A stretch of DNA of 64,000 bases from positions 607,960 through 671,959 of the forward strand of contig NZ_JAOTJC010000006.1 of assembly GCF_025628895.1 (NCBI RefSeq), given 5' to 3'. Origin of the DNA: Alteromonas salexigens (lineage in GTDB: Bacteria > Pseudomonadota > Gammaproteobacteria > Enterobacterales > Alteromonadaceae). Below the pieces are notes generated by a model. The model made no database searches, had not been told where the DNA came from, and saw only the letters and a list, made by a program, of their open reading frames with translations. Made by a program: the position numbers and the translations under genes. Shown here piece after piece: positions 26,488 to 36,518 of the stretch (position 1 is its first letter; each line of letters starts with the position of its first letter).

Positions 26488-26871
26488 TTAGTTCGGGACG
26501 TCAGTTGTATTGTCTTCGTTGCTTACCGGTACATCGCCAGCCGGAGCTGGGGTATCAGTAACGGGTACATCACTGTCTGCTGGCACAGATTGCTCTGCTG
26601 CAGGCACGTCGATATCCCACTCGTCTGTGCCGCTATCGCGGTTGGCAGTGATATTGCCTAAAAACAAGCTGATCGCAAAAAATAACGTCGCCAGGATGCC
26701 AGTTGTCCGAGTCATAAAATTACCTGAGCCCGAAGAACCAAACACCGTATTAGAGCCGCCGGCACCAAATGATGCGCCCATGTCTGCGCCTTTGCCCTGT
26801 TGGATCAGCACAAAACCAATCAGTAACAGTGCGATAATCAGGTACGCAACCAATAGCACTTCGTATAACAT
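26488..26871 (-). CDS. secG: Protein translocase subunit SecG
   Basis: Small SecYEG channel subunit that helps SecA-driven export. The 127-residue product has two membrane helices (about 3-22 and 54-74) joined by the family loop VLIQQGKGADMGASFGAG, with GSSGSGNFMTR before the second helix. A Pro/Asp-rich tail of about 50 residues is longer than in E. coli. It lies between tpiA and tRNA-Leu, 10 bp after tpiA. Confidence 0.95.
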   Translation of the reverse strand: MLYEVLLVAYLIIALLLIGFVLIQQGKGADMGASFGAGGSNTVFGSSGSGNFMTRTTGILATLFFAISLFLGNITANRDSGTDEWDIDVPAAEQSVPADSDVPVTDTPAPAGDVPVSNEDNTTDVPN

Positions 26872-26881
26872 AATTACCTCG

Positions 26882-27625
26882 TTACTTTGCCGCCTGGCAA
26901 ATAGTCATAAAATCGTCGGCCTTGAGACTGGCTCCGCCAATCAAACCACCGTCAACATCAGGTTGACTGAACAATGCTTCGGCATTGTCGGCTTTAACAC
27001 TGCCGCCGTATAAAATTCTCATTCCGTCTGCTACCGCCTCATCGGTTTCGGCTAACGTAGCGCGGATATACGCATGTACATTTTGAGCCTGTTCCGGAGA
27101 AGCGGTTTTACCGGTTCCGATAGCCCAAATAGGCTCATAGGCTATCACACATCCGGACAGGTCTTGCGGCGATAACTGTTTGGTTAACGCAGCCAGTTGC
27201 TTGCCCAGATACTCCTGCAATGCGCTCTCGCCTGCTTCTCTGACATCCAGTGGCTCGCCAATGCAAACGATAGGCGTCAGATTCGCTGACAGTACTCGTG
27301 CCGCTTTCTGTGCTACAAGCTCGCTGCTTTCACCATGATCCTGTCGGCGTTCTGAATGACCGACAATAACATAATCGCAACCGCATTCCGCGAGCATCCC
27401 GGTAGAAACATCTCCGGTATGTGCGCCATTATCTAATGCACTGACGTCCTGACCACCCAGCGCAAACGCTGAAGCTTCAAATGACGTCAGAAAAACGCTT
27501 GGCGGGCAGATGACAACATCAACACCTTCCACACTATTCGCATTAAGCGTGTCGGAAAACGTTCCGGCCAGTTCACGACTGCCATTCATTTTCCAGTTTC
27601 CTGCTACAAGCGGAGTTCTACTCAT
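26882..27625 (-). CDS. tpiA: Triosephosphate isomerase
   Basis: Interconverts dihydroxyacetone phosphate and glyceraldehyde 3-phosphate in glycolysis. The 247-residue product has GNWKMNG near residue 9, catalytic His in VGHSERR, catalytic Glu in YEPIWAIGTG and the C-terminal phosphate loop LIGGASLK. I take the ATG at 27625; a GTG three codons upstream is in frame. Its place between glmM and secG matches Pseudomonas rather than E. coli. Confidence 0.96.
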   Translation of the reverse strand: MSRTPLVAGNWKMNGSRELAGTFSDTLNANSVEGVDVVICPPSVFLTSFEASAFALGGQDVSALDNGAHTGDVSTGMLAECGCDYVIVGHSERRQDHGESSELVAQKAARVLSANLTPIVCIGEPLDVREAGESALQEYLGKQLAALTKQLSPQDLSGCVIAYEPIWAIGTGKTASPEQAQNVHAYIRATLAETDEAVADGMRILYGGSVKADNAEALFSQPDVDGGLIGGASLKADDFMTICQAAK

Positions 27626-27729
27626 GGTGTTCACTTTTCAGACCTTAGCCCTGTCTCAAAGCGGGCGTGATATTAACGATTTCAATTAAAATATACAAGA
27701 ACTAAACGTAAAATCTGCCAGCCAATCAA

Positions 27730-29073
27730 TTAACTGGCGACTTTACGTACAGCATCAGCGATAAACTCTGCCCACTTTTCAGATGCAGCCTTATCATCCG
27801 ACTCTACCATAACGCGGATCAGCGGTTCGGTACCACTCTTACGCAGCAATACCCGTCCCCGTTTACCCAGCGCAGATTCGGCTTCCCGGCTTGCCTGCTG
27901 AACGTCTTCTGCTTCAAGCGGATCGGCAGATGACTCGCTGTAACGCACATTAACCAGTACCTGCGGATACATTTCGAAGCCACTGGAAAGATCATGTAAA
28001 TTCATGTGACTGCGCAGCATGGCAGCGATAACCTGCAAACCGGCAACGATCCCGTCACCTGTGGAGGCAATATTCAGATTCAGTACATGTCCTGAGTTTT
28101 CACCACCGATAGACCAGCCTTTCTGTTGTAACAGCTCCATCACGTACCGGTCGCCCACTTTACTGCGAGCAAAGGGGACGCCCAGTTTCGCCAGCGCATT
28201 TTCAAGACCGAGGTTACTCATCAGGGTACCGACTACTCCACCCTGCATCTTGCCGTTTTTTAATGCATCACGGGCAATAATGTATAAGATTTGATCGCCA
28301 TCCAGAACATTGCCCAGGTGATCTACCATCATAATCCGGTCACCATCGCCATCCAGCGCGAAGCCAAGATCAGCGCCAACCTCTTTGACCCGGTTTACCA
28401 CCGCACTCATAGAGGTAGCACCTACTTTGTCGTTGATGTTGAGGCCATCCGGTTGTGTACCGATCTCGACTACCTCAGCCCCCAGTTCTCTGAGTACATC
28501 AGGGGCGATGTGGTAGGTGGCGCCATGGGCGCAATCCACCACCACTTTTAAACCAGTGAGAGACAGTTCAGACGGGAATGTGCCTTTACAGAATTCGATG
28601 TAACGACCGGCGGCATCGTTAATGCGGGTAGCTTTGCCCAGCTTATCAGAAGCAACACAGGTCATTGGCTGCTCTAGCATTCGTTCAATCGCCAGCTCAA
28701 TGTCATCGTCCAGCTTAAATCCATTGGCAGAAAAGAACTTGATGCCGTTATCATAAAATGGGTTGTGGGAAGCACTGATAACAATGCCCGCTTCAGAACG
28801 AAACGTTTTAGTCAGATACGCAATGGCCGGGGTGGGCATAGGTCCCAGTAACCCGATGTTGATACCAGCGGCGGACAGGCCGGCCTCCAGCGAGGACTCC
28901 AGCATATAACCACTGATACGGGTATCTTTGCCAATCAGGACTTTATTGGTGCCCCGTCCGGCGAGGACCTTACCGGCCGCCCAGCCTAATTTAGTGACAA
29001 ACTCAGGATTAATGGCGCTCTCGCCTACTTTTCCGCGAATACCATCCGTGCCGAAATATTTCCGCTGTCCCAT
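27730..29073 (-). CDS. glmM: Phosphoglucosamine mutase
   Basis: Turns glucosamine 6-phosphate into glucosamine 1-phosphate for peptidoglycan and LPS precursors. The 447-residue product has the phosphoserine loop [15 protein letters not shown] (Ser near 102), the metal site [11 protein letters not shown] near 243 and the substrate-binding GGENSGH. The phosphate-binding [12 protein letters not shown] is near the C-terminus. It lies 14 bp after folP in the ftsH-folP-glmM order. Confidence 0.97.
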   Translation of the reverse strand: MGQRKYFGTDGIRGKVGESAINPEFVTKLGWAAGKVLAGRGTNKVLIGKDTRISGYMLESSLEAGLSAAGINIGLLGPMPTPAIAYLTKTFRSEAGIVISASHNPFYDNGIKFFSANGFKLDDDIELAIERMLEQPMTCVASDKLGKATRINDAAGRYIEFCKGTFPSELSLTGLKVVVDCAHGATYHIAPDVLRELGAEVVEIGTQPDGLNINDKVGATSMSAVVNRVKEVGADLGFALDGDGDRIMMVDHLGNVLDGDQILYIIARDALKNGKMQGGVVGTLMSNLGLENALAKLGVPFARSKVGDRYVMELLQQKGWSIGGENSGHVLNLNIASTGDGIVAGLQVIAAMLRSHMNLHDLSSGFEMYPQVLVNVRYSESSADPLEAEDVQQASREAESALGKRGRVLLRKSGTEPLIRVMVESDDKAASEKWAEFIADAVRKVAS

Positions 29074-29087
29074 ACTACTTTTCCTGT

Positions 29088-29915
29088 TTATTGCTGTTGC
29101 GCCCGGAGCATATTCACAATAGCGACCGCATCGGCGGTTTCCTGCACATCGTGAACCCTTAATATGTGTGCTCCCATATTGGCAGCAATTGTAGCGAGGG
29201 TTACGCTTCCCGCCAAGCGCTCATTAACCGGTCGGTTGATTACCTGACCAATCATTGATTTACGGGACATCCCCACCAGCAGAGGAAAACCCAGTCTCAT
29301 CAATTCAGGCAGGCCATTCAGTAACTGATAGTTATGCGCCAGCGCTTTACCAAAGCCAAAGCCGGGGTCGAGAATAATTGAATTATCACTGATACCGGCA
29401 TCCCGACAGGCGGCGACCCTGGCCATCAAAAAATCGCTGACATCGCGGGTCACATCCTTGTACTGCGGACTGTCCTGCATGGTACGGGGCTGCCCCTGCA
29501 TGTGCATCAGGCATACAGGCACACCGGCCTTTGCCGCAGCACTCAGCGCCCCCGGTTCCTGTAAAGCACGAACATCATTAATCAGCGTTGCGCCGGCCGC
29601 GACCGCTTCGCGCATGACAACAGCTTTACTGGTATCAATAGAAATTACTGCATCAACATGACTACTCAATGCCTCAATAACCGGAATTACCCTGTCGAGT
29701 TCTTCCTGTTCACTGACCGCTGGTGCGCCGGGACGGGTGGATTCACCCCCTACGTCAATAAACGCAGCGCCCGCCGCAACCATAGATTCACCATGCGCGA
29801 CGGCCGTGGCGACAGAATCATGCTGGCCCCCGTCAGAAAACGAGTCCGGCGTCACGTTGAGGATCCCCATCACACTGGGCGTAGTAAGTGGAATAGTTCG
29901 CGAGCAAAACTTCAT
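29088..29915 (-). CDS. folP: Dihydropteroate synthase
   Basis: Joins 4-aminobenzoate to 7,8-dihydropterin pyrophosphate in folate synthesis; the sulfonamide target. The 275-residue product has [44 protein letters not shown] and GMSRKS, all family signatures. I use the ATG at 29915; a GTG three codons upstream is possible. It follows ftsH, but a terminator lies between them, so it may have its own promoter as well. Confidence 0.96.
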   Translation of the reverse strand: MKFCSRTIPLTTPSVMGILNVTPDSFSDGGQHDSVATAVAHGESMVAAGAAFIDVGGESTRPGAPAVSEQEELDRVIPVIEALSSHVDAVISIDTSKAVVMREAVAAGATLINDVRALQEPGALSAAAKAGVPVCLMHMQGQPRTMQDSPQYKDVTRDVSDFLMARVAACRDAGISDNSIILDPGFGFGKALAHNYQLLNGLPELMRLGFPLLVGMSRKSMIGQVINRPVNERLAGSVTLATIAANMGAHILRVHDVQETADAVAIVNMLRAQQQ

Positions 29916-30072
29916 AGGTAACACTTTTTATCAGGTTGCATTTGTGAGGCGATAATACCATAGGCACACAGCGTACCGCGGTTTTAGCGCTAATTCTGAC
30001 TGCCTTTTCAATCGCCCCGCTGTAAAGTCAGCTTTCTGTCAGGCGACCAGCGCACGACTTCCCGGCAGACAT

Positions 30073-30102
30073 AAAAAAAGCGCCACATAAGTGGCGCTTT
30101 TC
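30073..30102. terminator. Terminator after ftsH
   Basis: AAAAAAAGCGCCAC-ATAA-GTGGCGCTTTT is a perfect 9-bp stem with A- and T-runs on its two sides, just after the ftsH stop codon. Confidence 0.88.
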
Positions 30103-30114
30103 AAAAGTGCTGGA

Positions 30115-32055
30115 TTAACCTGGTAAATCACCGGGTTTACCGACTGATGGCTTGTCTACGCCATCATTTTTAATTTCACCTTCACGGGCTGGCTTACCGC
30201 CGCTGGGCTTATCACCATCTGACGGTGTGCGATCATCCCAGTCTGCAGGTGGACGCACTTCCCGACGGGCCATCAAATCATCAATCTGCTTGGCATCAAT
30301 GGTTTCGTACTTCATCAGTGCATCTTTCATGGAATGCAGAATATCAATATTCTCTTCCAGGATAGTTTTAGCACGCTCGTAGTTTGAATCTATCAGCGCT
30401 TTGATTTCGCTGTCGATTGCACGGGCGGTGTCATCGGACATATTTGATGCCTTAGACATACTCTTACCTAAGAACACCTCGCCTTCTTCCTCGGCGTAAA
30501 GCATCGGTCCCATTTTGCTGGACAGACCCCACTGAGTCACCATCTTGCGGGCGATATCAGTGGCTCGCTCGATATCATTCGAGGCACCAGTGGTGACCTT
30601 ATCGTCGCCGTAGATAATCTGCTCGGCAATCCGTCCACCGAAGAGGCTGGACAACATGCTTTCCAAATGCTGCTTAGAATGACTTACCCGGTCTCGTTCT
30701 GGCAGGTACATAGTGACACCCAATGCACGGCCACGAGGGATAATAGACACTTTGTATACCGGATCGTGTTCTGGTACCAGACGACCAACAATGGCGTGAC
30801 CCGCTTCATGATAGGCCGTCATTTCTTTTTCTGACTCAGACATCACCATGGACTTACGCTCAGAGCCCATCATGATTTTGTCTTTGGCTTTCTCAAACTC
30901 TTCCATGGAAACAAGGCGCTTGTTCCCACGGGCAGCAAACAGCGCCGCTTCGTTCACCAGGTTTGCCAAATCGGCACCTGAAAAGCCTGGCGTACCCCGT
31001 GCTATTACTGCCGGTTCCACATCATCAGCCACCGGTACTTTACGCACGTGGACTTTCAGTATTTGCTCACGGCCTCGGATATCGGGCAGACCAACCACAA
31101 CCTGACGGTCAAAACGACCAGGACGCAGCAAGGCCGGGTCCAATACATCAGGGCGGTTCGTTGCGGCGATGACAATAATGCCTTCGTGGCCTTCGAAACC
31201 GTCCATTTCTACTAACATCTGGTTAAGAGTTTGCTCACGCTCATCGTGACCGCCACCAAGACCGGCGCCACGCTGGCGACCTACCGCATCTATTTCGTCG
31301 ATAAAGATAATGCATGGGGCGGCTTTTTTCGCTTGCTCGAACATGTCACGGACACGTGATGCACCTACACCCACGAACATTTCTACGAAGTCAGAGCCAG
31401 AAATGGTAAAGAAAGGCACCTTCGCCTCACCGGCAATGGCTTTCGCCAGCAAGGTTTTACCTGTTCCGGGCGGGCCTACCATCAGTACGCCTTTAGGGAT
31501 CTTGCCACCTAATTTCTGGAACTTAGACGGGTCGCGCAGGAAATCCACCAGCTCGGCAACATCTTCTTTTGCTTCGTCACAGCCTGCCACATCCGCAAAA
31601 GTAGTTTTGATTTGATCTTCACCTAACAGACGGGCCTTGCTCTTGCCAAACGACATGGCGCCACGGCCACCGCCGCCCTGCATCTGCCGCATGAAGAAAA
31701 TCCAGACAGCGATAAGCAGCAACATCGGGAACCAGGAAATAAAGATAGACGTCAGGATTGACGGCTCTTCAGGCGGTTCGCCCAACATCCGCACTTCATT
31801 TTTTGCCAAGTCTGAAATCAGCTTGTCATCGAAATAAGGAATGTAGGTGACAAACGATTCACCAGACCTTTTAGTGCCGCGGATTTCCCGGGAATCACCA
31901 TCTATTCTGACTTCACGAATATTCCCCTGATTCACTTCTTTCAGGAATGTTGTGTAGTCGGTTTGCGCCCGCGTGGACTCTCCAGGCGAAAAGCTCTGGA
32001 ACACCGACATCAACACAACGGCGATAACCAACCACAGAATTAAATTTTTTGCCAT
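30115..32055 (-). CDS. ftsH: ATP-dependent zinc metalloprotease FtsH
   Basis: Membrane-anchored AAA protease that removes damaged membrane proteins and regulators such as LpxC. The 646-residue product has two N-terminal helices (about 4-24 and 98-118), the Walker A motif GPPGTGKT near 193, Walker [12 protein letters not shown], the SRH segment [20 protein letters not shown] and the zinc site HEAGH near 415. The C-terminal tail is rich in Gly, Lys and Asp. I start at the ATG at 32055, which matches the E. coli [20 protein letters not shown] start; a TTG at 32064 follows GAGG and is possible. rlmE, usually just upstream, is decayed. Confidence 0.97.
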   Translation of the reverse strand: MAKNLILWLVIAVVLMSVFQSFSPGESTRAQTDYTTFLKEVNQGNIREVRIDGDSREIRGTKRSGESFVTYIPYFDDKLISDLAKNEVRMLGEPPEEPSILTSIFISWFPMLLLIAVWIFFMRQMQGGGGRGAMSFGKSKARLLGEDQIKTTFADVAGCDEAKEDVAELVDFLRDPSKFQKLGGKIPKGVLMVGPPGTGKTLLAKAIAGEAKVPFFTISGSDFVEMFVGVGASRVRDMFEQAKKAAPCIIFIDEIDAVGRQRGAGLGGGHDEREQTLNQMLVEMDGFEGHEGIIVIAATNRPDVLDPALLRPGRFDRQVVVGLPDIRGREQILKVHVRKVPVADDVEPAVIARGTPGFSGADLANLVNEAALFAARGNKRLVSMEEFEKAKDKIMMGSERKSMVMSESEKEMTAYHEAGHAIVGRLVPEHDPVYKVSIIPRGRALGVTMYLPERDRVSHSKQHLESMLSSLFGGRIAEQIIYGDDKVTTGASNDIERATDIARKMVTQWGLSSKMGPMLYAEEEGEVFLGKSMSKASNMSDDTARAIDSEIKALIDSNYERAKTILEENIDILHSMKDALMKYETIDAKQIDDLMARREVRPPADWDDRTPSDGDKPSGGKPAREGEIKNDGVDKPSVGKPGDLPG

Positions 32056-32746
32056 ATCGCTCAATGCTACTAACCTCTAAAAAATTCAGCTTACAACAGC
32101 CATTTATGTGCAATTTCCTTACCACAGCCGGCTATTCTACGTTGTTCGCTGGGACGAAATTCGCTACCCCAAGGGTACTACACTTTATATCCGCTAGCTA
32201 CCAGATACACTTCACTTCAACGCACCCGCAGTGAATCCGGTTTACGCGTTTTAATTTATTTGCACTTGTCACGGGGATTCTGAAATACGCACCGTTCCTT
32301 GATTCCGGAGAACCTTGCCAATAAAGCGGTTTTCGGAGTTTCGTCCGTCAACACGATTACCATCGCGCACTTTCACCAGAACATCGACTTCACTCAACTT
32401 TTACGGGTCTTCTGACAGTCATTAACAAGGTGACTTATCAGACCACAGAATGATTACGGTGTTCCCGGCTAATGTGTTCAAAAGCAATGTACGTCACGTA
32501 CTTTATATTTACATCACTTTCGTCGTTCAGAGCGGGGGCGAACCTGGCTCCGCCATGTAACTACAGCCCCAACCAGATATTCCACCCAGACCGGCTAGCC
32601 GACCCTGGCCTAAGACAGCCGTATTGGTACGCCAAATGTTTCTTTTTGTCTTTCCGGCACATTGTCATTGGGATTGTTGAATAGATGGCGTTAGAATACG
32701 GCATTTCAAGTTGCAACAATCAGATTAATTGTAAGAAAACCTATTA
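32056..32746. other. Gene-poor region where rlmE is expected
   Basis: About 690 bp between ftsH and the divergent yhbY with no intact gene. In most Gammaproteobacteria this position holds rlmE (about 630 bp) on the ftsH strand. Here stop codons break all minus-strand frames, and only the C-terminal end of an RlmE-like reading frame is recognisable (separate entry). Part of the region must now serve as promoter for ftsH and yhbY. Confidence 0.7.
32178..32288 (-). pseudogene. rlmE: Remnant of rlmE (23S rRNA Um2552 methyltransferase)
   Basis: Read on the minus strand from 32288, one frame gives VFQ, then NPRDKCK, a TAA at 32256-32258, IKTRKPDSLRVR, a TGA at 32217-32219, SEVYLVASGYKV and a TAG at 32178. 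RlmE proteins end in a segment like VFQGEGF...K-KTRKPDSSR-RSREVYLVATG, so this is their C-terminus with two in-frame stops and a loss of roughly ten codons after VFQ. It lies where rlmE belongs, between yhbY and ftsH. Upstream I find no clear methyltransferase motif such as DLGAAPGGW in any frame, though a KDKKKH start at about 32656-32635 may be its N-terminal end. Confidence 0.72.
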
Positions 32747-33040
32747 ATGAAATTATCAAACAAACAAAAGCAGTTTCTCAAAGGGCTCGCCCATCCTCTC
32801 AAACCCGTCGTACAGCTTGGAGCTAATGGCCTGACTGAAGGCGTGGTAGCGGAAATTGACAACGCGCTGACTCATCACGAGCTGATTAAAGTGAAAGTAC
32901 CCACTGATGATCGGGAAGAGAAAGCGTTGATCATGGATGCCATTGTTCGCGAGACGGGCGCAGTGAAACTGCAGGTAATCGGTCATACACTGGTTATCTA
33001 CCGCCCCTCTGACGAGCGTAAAATTCAGTTGCCAAAATAA
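32747..33040 (+). CDS. yhbY: Ribosome assembly RNA-binding protein YhbY
   Basis: CRM-domain RNA-binding protein that associates with pre-50S ribosomes. The 97-residue product matches E. coli YhbY: LSNKQKQFLKGLAHPLKPVV, the GANGLTEGVVAEIDNALTHH motif and ELIKVKV, followed by IGHTLVIYRPS. It is divergent from the ftsH locus, the standard arrangement. Its usual divergent partner RlmE, also a 50S factor, is decayed here. Confidence 0.95.
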   Translation: MKLSNKQKQFLKGLAHPLKPVVQLGANGLTEGVVAEIDNALTHHELIKVKVPTDDREEKALIMDAIVRETGAVKLQVIGHTLVIYRPSDERKIQLPK

Positions 33041-33138
33041 CTGAGTCCTGACACTTCCGTTTACTGGTTGCCATGGTGTTCAATTACAACTGTCAGTAGT
33101 ATTAGTAACATTGTAATAACAACAACACAGGAAACACT

Positions 33139-33915
33139 ATGGAACTTTCAGGCTCAACGGCCATTGTTACCGGCGGCTGTTCTGGCTTAGGCCACGCCAC
33201 GGCCATCGCATTACGGGAAGCCGGTCTTAATGTCGCGTTATTCGACATGAACGACGAGGTGGGCAGTACCCGGGTAAACGAGCTTGGTGCCGAACATACC
33301 CTGTTTTGTCAGGTCGACGTGCGTGACGAAAAGCAGGTTCAGTCCGCAATTGATGAAGTCAAAGCGCGCTTTGGCGATATTCATTTGTGCGTCAACTGTG
33401 CTGGCATCGCGCCAGCGAAGCGTTTGCTGGATAAAGAAGGCAATGCAGCCCCGCTGGATGCGTTTCAGAACACCATCGACATTAACCTGGTAGGCAGCTT
33501 CAACGTAGCCCGCCTGGTTGCGCAGGCCATGGCTTCGCAACCCACTCAGGGTGAAGCCAATGAACGGGGACTGATAATCAATACAGCATCCGTGGCGGGC
33601 TATGAAGGGCAAATAGGCCAGACTGCTTATGCTGCCAGCAAGGGCGGCATAATTGGTTTAACGCTGCCTATGGCACGGGATTTAGCGCCGCTGGGCATAC
33701 GCGTTAACACTATCGCCCCTGGCATTATGGGCACGCCTATGTTACTTGCTATGCCGGATAAGGTTCAGGATGCGCTGGTGAGTAATGTCCAGTTTCCGAA
33801 ACGTCTCGGCCTACCGGAAGAATTCGGTAAACTGGTGAAGCATATGATGGACAATGCCTATCTGAACGGAGAAACCATTCGTCTGGATGGCGCCCTGCGA
33901 ATGCCGCCAAAATAG
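33139..33915 (+). CDS. SDR, 3-hydroxyacyl-CoA dehydrogenase type-2-like
   Basis: A 258-residue SDR close to mitochondrial HSD10 and bacterial 3-hydroxy-2-methylbutyryl-CoA dehydrogenases. It has the NAD site VTGGCSGLGHATA near 10, an NAD-type acidic residue in ALFDMND, NCAGIAPAKR near 91, the catalytic Ser in NTASVAGYEGQIG and YAASKGG, then NTIAPGIMGTPML. It probably oxidises short 3-hydroxyacyl-CoA in fatty acid or isoleucine breakdown. CAGGAAAC precedes the ATG and a strong terminator follows, so it stands alone. Confidence 0.88.
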   Translation: MELSGSTAIVTGGCSGLGHATAIALREAGLNVALFDMNDEVGSTRVNELGAEHTLFCQVDVRDEKQVQSAIDEVKARFGDIHLCVNCAGIAPAKRLLDKEGNAAPLDAFQNTIDINLVGSFNVARLVAQAMASQPTQGEANERGLIINTASVAGYEGQIGQTAYAASKGGIIGLTLPMARDLAPLGIRVNTIAPGIMGTPMLLAMPDKVQDALVSNVQFPKRLGLPEEFGKLVKHMMDNAYLNGETIRLDGALRMPPK

Positions 33916-33931
33916 CAGCCACCTCACTCTC

Positions 33932-33961
33932 AAAAGCCGGCACTGAGTTGCCGGCTTTTTT
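33932..33961. terminator. Shared terminator between SDR and LonB-like genes
   Basis: AAAAGCCGGCA-CTGAGT-TGCCGGCTTTTTT is a perfect 11-bp stem with A and T tails, lying between the two convergent stop codons; it can serve both. Confidence 0.88.
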
Positions 33962-33996
33962 ATGGAAAACCCGTCGATCGGTACGCCACAGAGTGA

Positions 33997-36393
33997 TTAA
34001 TCGGAGTCGCCACCATTGACCATTAGCGCAATATTATAGAGCCGGTTCACTGCATGATAATTAATAGACTGTTTCGGATAACGGCCACGGGTAGATAGCG
34101 CGCCGGCTTCTTTTTGCATCAGTAAAGCAAGCGCATCATCGACCGTTTCTACCGTATATATATGAAACTGCCCTCTTTTCACCGCATTAATTACCGCACT
34201 GTCGAGTACCAGATTTAGCTCATTGGACTTGGGAATAACTACGCCTTGTGTGCCCGTTAACCCCCGGTGCTGGCATAAATCAAAATACCCTTCAATTTTC
34301 TCATTCACGCCCCCCACTGCCTGGACCTCTCCATACTGATTAATGGAGCCTGTAACAGCCAGTGTTTGCAGTGCGGGAATATCCGTGAGAGCGGAAATCA
34401 GCGCCACGAGTTCGCCCAGTGACGCGCTGTCGCCATCGATATGGCCATAGGACTGCTCAAGGGCAATGTTCGCCGATAGTGTCAGCGGAAAATGCTGGGC
34501 ATATTTGTTCCCCAGGTAACCGGTCAGCAGCATTACCCCTTTTGAGTGGATGGGCTGACCAAGTTCCACTTCTCGTTCAATATCCACTACCCCGCTGGCG
34601 CCAGCAAATACCGTCGCGGTAATCCGGGCCGGCGTACCGAACGCCGTACCGCCTATTTCCATCACGGTCAGCCCGTTGACTTTGCCGACTGCTTTGCCAT
34701 CGGTGGCAATCAGCACGTGCCCTTCCTTTATATCATTGAGCAGGGTCTGGCTCACCCGGCCGGTGCGACGTTTTTTCGCATTCAATGCCGTCTCAAGGTG
34801 GCCCAGCTCCAGGGTTTTATCCGCCGCTTTTTTACAGAAGTAGTCTGCTTCGTTGATGAGTTCCAGCACTTCCGCAAAATGCGCCGAGAACTTCTCTTTG
34901 TGCTCAGCCATGCGCAGGGCATATTCAACCAGCCGATGCATCGCTTTGGCAGATATTCCGTCTAACCCTTTGGAGGCAACATGACGGCGAACGCGGCCGA
35001 CAAAATCGAAAAGCGACTGTCTGGTGACCGGAATTTCCAGGTCAAAATCGACCAGTACCCGAAACAACTCATCAAACTCCGGATCGTAGTCCTGTAATGT
35101 ATAGTAAAGATCCCGGGAGCCCAGCAGAATGATTTTCACCTGCAAATCAATTGACTGAGGCTGCAGAGTGATGGCATTAACCATGCCCACGTCCTGTTGT
35201 GGCAAGTCCATTTTGAGTTTGGCAAATTTGATTGCCTGCTTCAGGGAGTCCCATACATACGGCTGATCAATCAGTTGCTCTACATCCAGTAACAGGTAAC
35301 CGCCGTTGGCTTTATGTAATGCGCCGGGGCGGATCATCCGGTAGTTGGTATAGACGCTGCCGTGAATGTTAGTGTATTCCACCTTTCCAAACAGGTTCTG
35401 GTAACTGGGGTGAGGCTCATAGATTACCGGCGCACCGTCTTCTAGCACATGTCCCACCACCACATTAGGCATAAACTGCTCTTCCAGATATAACCGGCGG
35501 TCCAGCTCGTCACCCTTATCTTCTTTGCGCTCCTCACAATACAGAGCGACAACTGTGTCAATCAAATGTGTACGGATTTGCTTTAAGTATTTAAGCACGC
35601 CCAGATCACCGTTATACTTGTGCTCCAGCGCTTTTAACAGCGGACGGATCCCCTGCTCCGCAGTTTCTTTGTCGAGTTCCCGCAATTTTTCACTGTGTTC
35701 CCGCTTCCAGACCGGCAAACCGAGCAGGCTCTCACTCAGACGATTTTCCAGCTCATCTATCAGGGTGTAGTAATATTGCCGCTTTTCATCGCTAAGCGTA
35801 GCAAACTCAGTATCGCTAATGGGTTTACCGTCGACTACGGGAGAGAAAGTAATCGTCCCGCCTTCCTCATAGAGGGCGACGCCATTCGCCTGCGCATACC
35901 GCTCTAGCGCGTCAATAGCCTGGTCGTATTTTTGCTCGTACGCACGGTTTATCGCAGTTCGCTTGCGTTGATTACCGGGGTGGTCGAACGCCGCGGGAAA
36001 GGTGGCGAGCAGATCGTCAATAAGACTCTGAATGTCTTTTTGCAGCGCTTTACCGCCGCCCGGATGCATTTTCAACACCACAGGCTCACGTTCATCTTCA
36101 AAATTGTTCAGGTAACACCAGTCATCTGGCGTTGGTAGCGCAGCAACATGTCGTTCAATGTAATCTTTAACCAGCGAAAAGCGGCCCGTGGACTGCTCCC
36201 CCATGACATACAAATTATAACCCTTCGTATTGATTCCCAATCCAAAGGTGAGTGCCTCGCGCGCGCGCTCCTGGCCAATGAAGGTCGCATTGAAAGCTTC
36301 ATCGTCGGCAAGGGCAGCACTTATAATTCTGCGGTTGAATGACGGTGATAACGCGGAAGCCGCGAGGGGGGTGAAACTTGGCACACCTGACAT
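33997..36393 (-). CDS. LonB-like ATP-dependent protease
   Basis: A 798-residue protein of the Lon-related family (AAA_32 plus Lon C-terminal protease) found in many Gammaproteobacteria. The Walker A region reads MGEQSTGRFSLVK near residue 65, with R in place of the usual K, as is common in this family. A long helical insertion with coiled-coil character covers about 110-290. The protease domain has the catalytic Ser in DGDSASLGEL (near 660) and the Lys in GGVNEKIEGYF (near 697). It probably degrades misfolded or regulatory proteins; the substrate is unknown. Monocistronic and divergent from the SRPBCC gene. Confidence 0.9.
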   Translation of the reverse strand: MSGVPSFTPLAASALSPSFNRRIISAALADDEAFNATFIGQERAREALTFGLGINTKGYNLYVMGEQSTGRFSLVKDYIERHVAALPTPDDWCYLNNFEDEREPVVLKMHPGGGKALQKDIQSLIDDLLATFPAAFDHPGNQRKRTAINRAYEQKYDQAIDALERYAQANGVALYEEGGTITFSPVVDGKPISDTEFATLSDEKRQYYYTLIDELENRLSESLLGLPVWKREHSEKLRELDKETAEQGIRPLLKALEHKYNGDLGVLKYLKQIRTHLIDTVVALYCEERKEDKGDELDRRLYLEEQFMPNVVVGHVLEDGAPVIYEPHPSYQNLFGKVEYTNIHGSVYTNYRMIRPGALHKANGGYLLLDVEQLIDQPYVWDSLKQAIKFAKLKMDLPQQDVGMVNAITLQPQSIDLQVKIILLGSRDLYYTLQDYDPEFDELFRVLVDFDLEIPVTRQSLFDFVGRVRRHVASKGLDGISAKAMHRLVEYALRMAEHKEKFSAHFAEVLELINEADYFCKKAADKTLELGHLETALNAKKRRTGRVSQTLLNDIKEGHVLIATDGKAVGKVNGLTVMEIGGTAFGTPARITATVFAGASGVVDIEREVELGQPIHSKGVMLLTGYLGNKYAQHFPLTLSANIALEQSYGHIDGDSASLGELVALISALTDIPALQTLAVTGSINQYGEVQAVGGVNEKIEGYFDLCQHRGLTGTQGVVIPKSNELNLVLDSAVINAVKRGQFHIYTVETVDDALALLMQKEAGALSTRGRYPKQSINYHAVNRLYNIALMVNGGDSD

Positions 36394-36518
36394 ACTTGTA
36401 ATAACTTTCTCAATTTTTGTTAAGTGAAACGTGATTCGTCAGCGCTGTCAAACGCTTATGCTTGTATTTGCTCACCTTGCGTACTAGTCTCAAATTTATT
36501 TTTTACAGAACGCCATTC

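Noticed and set aside
32270-32400. Minus-strand frame giving SEVDVLVKVRDGNRVDGRNS and further residues
   Set aside because: It is short, starts only at a TTG without a ribosome binding site, and probably reflects decayed rlmE sequence in a shifted frame; similarity is too weak to claim a gene.
32501-32580. GC-rich structured patch as a possible small RNA
   Set aside because: Short inverted repeats are present, but there is no promoter or terminator pair and the patch lies within the decayed rlmE.
32472-32684. Plus-strand 70-residue open frame in the rlmE interval
   Set aside because: No ribosome binding site and no family likeness; it lies opposite the decayed rlmE and is best read as chance.
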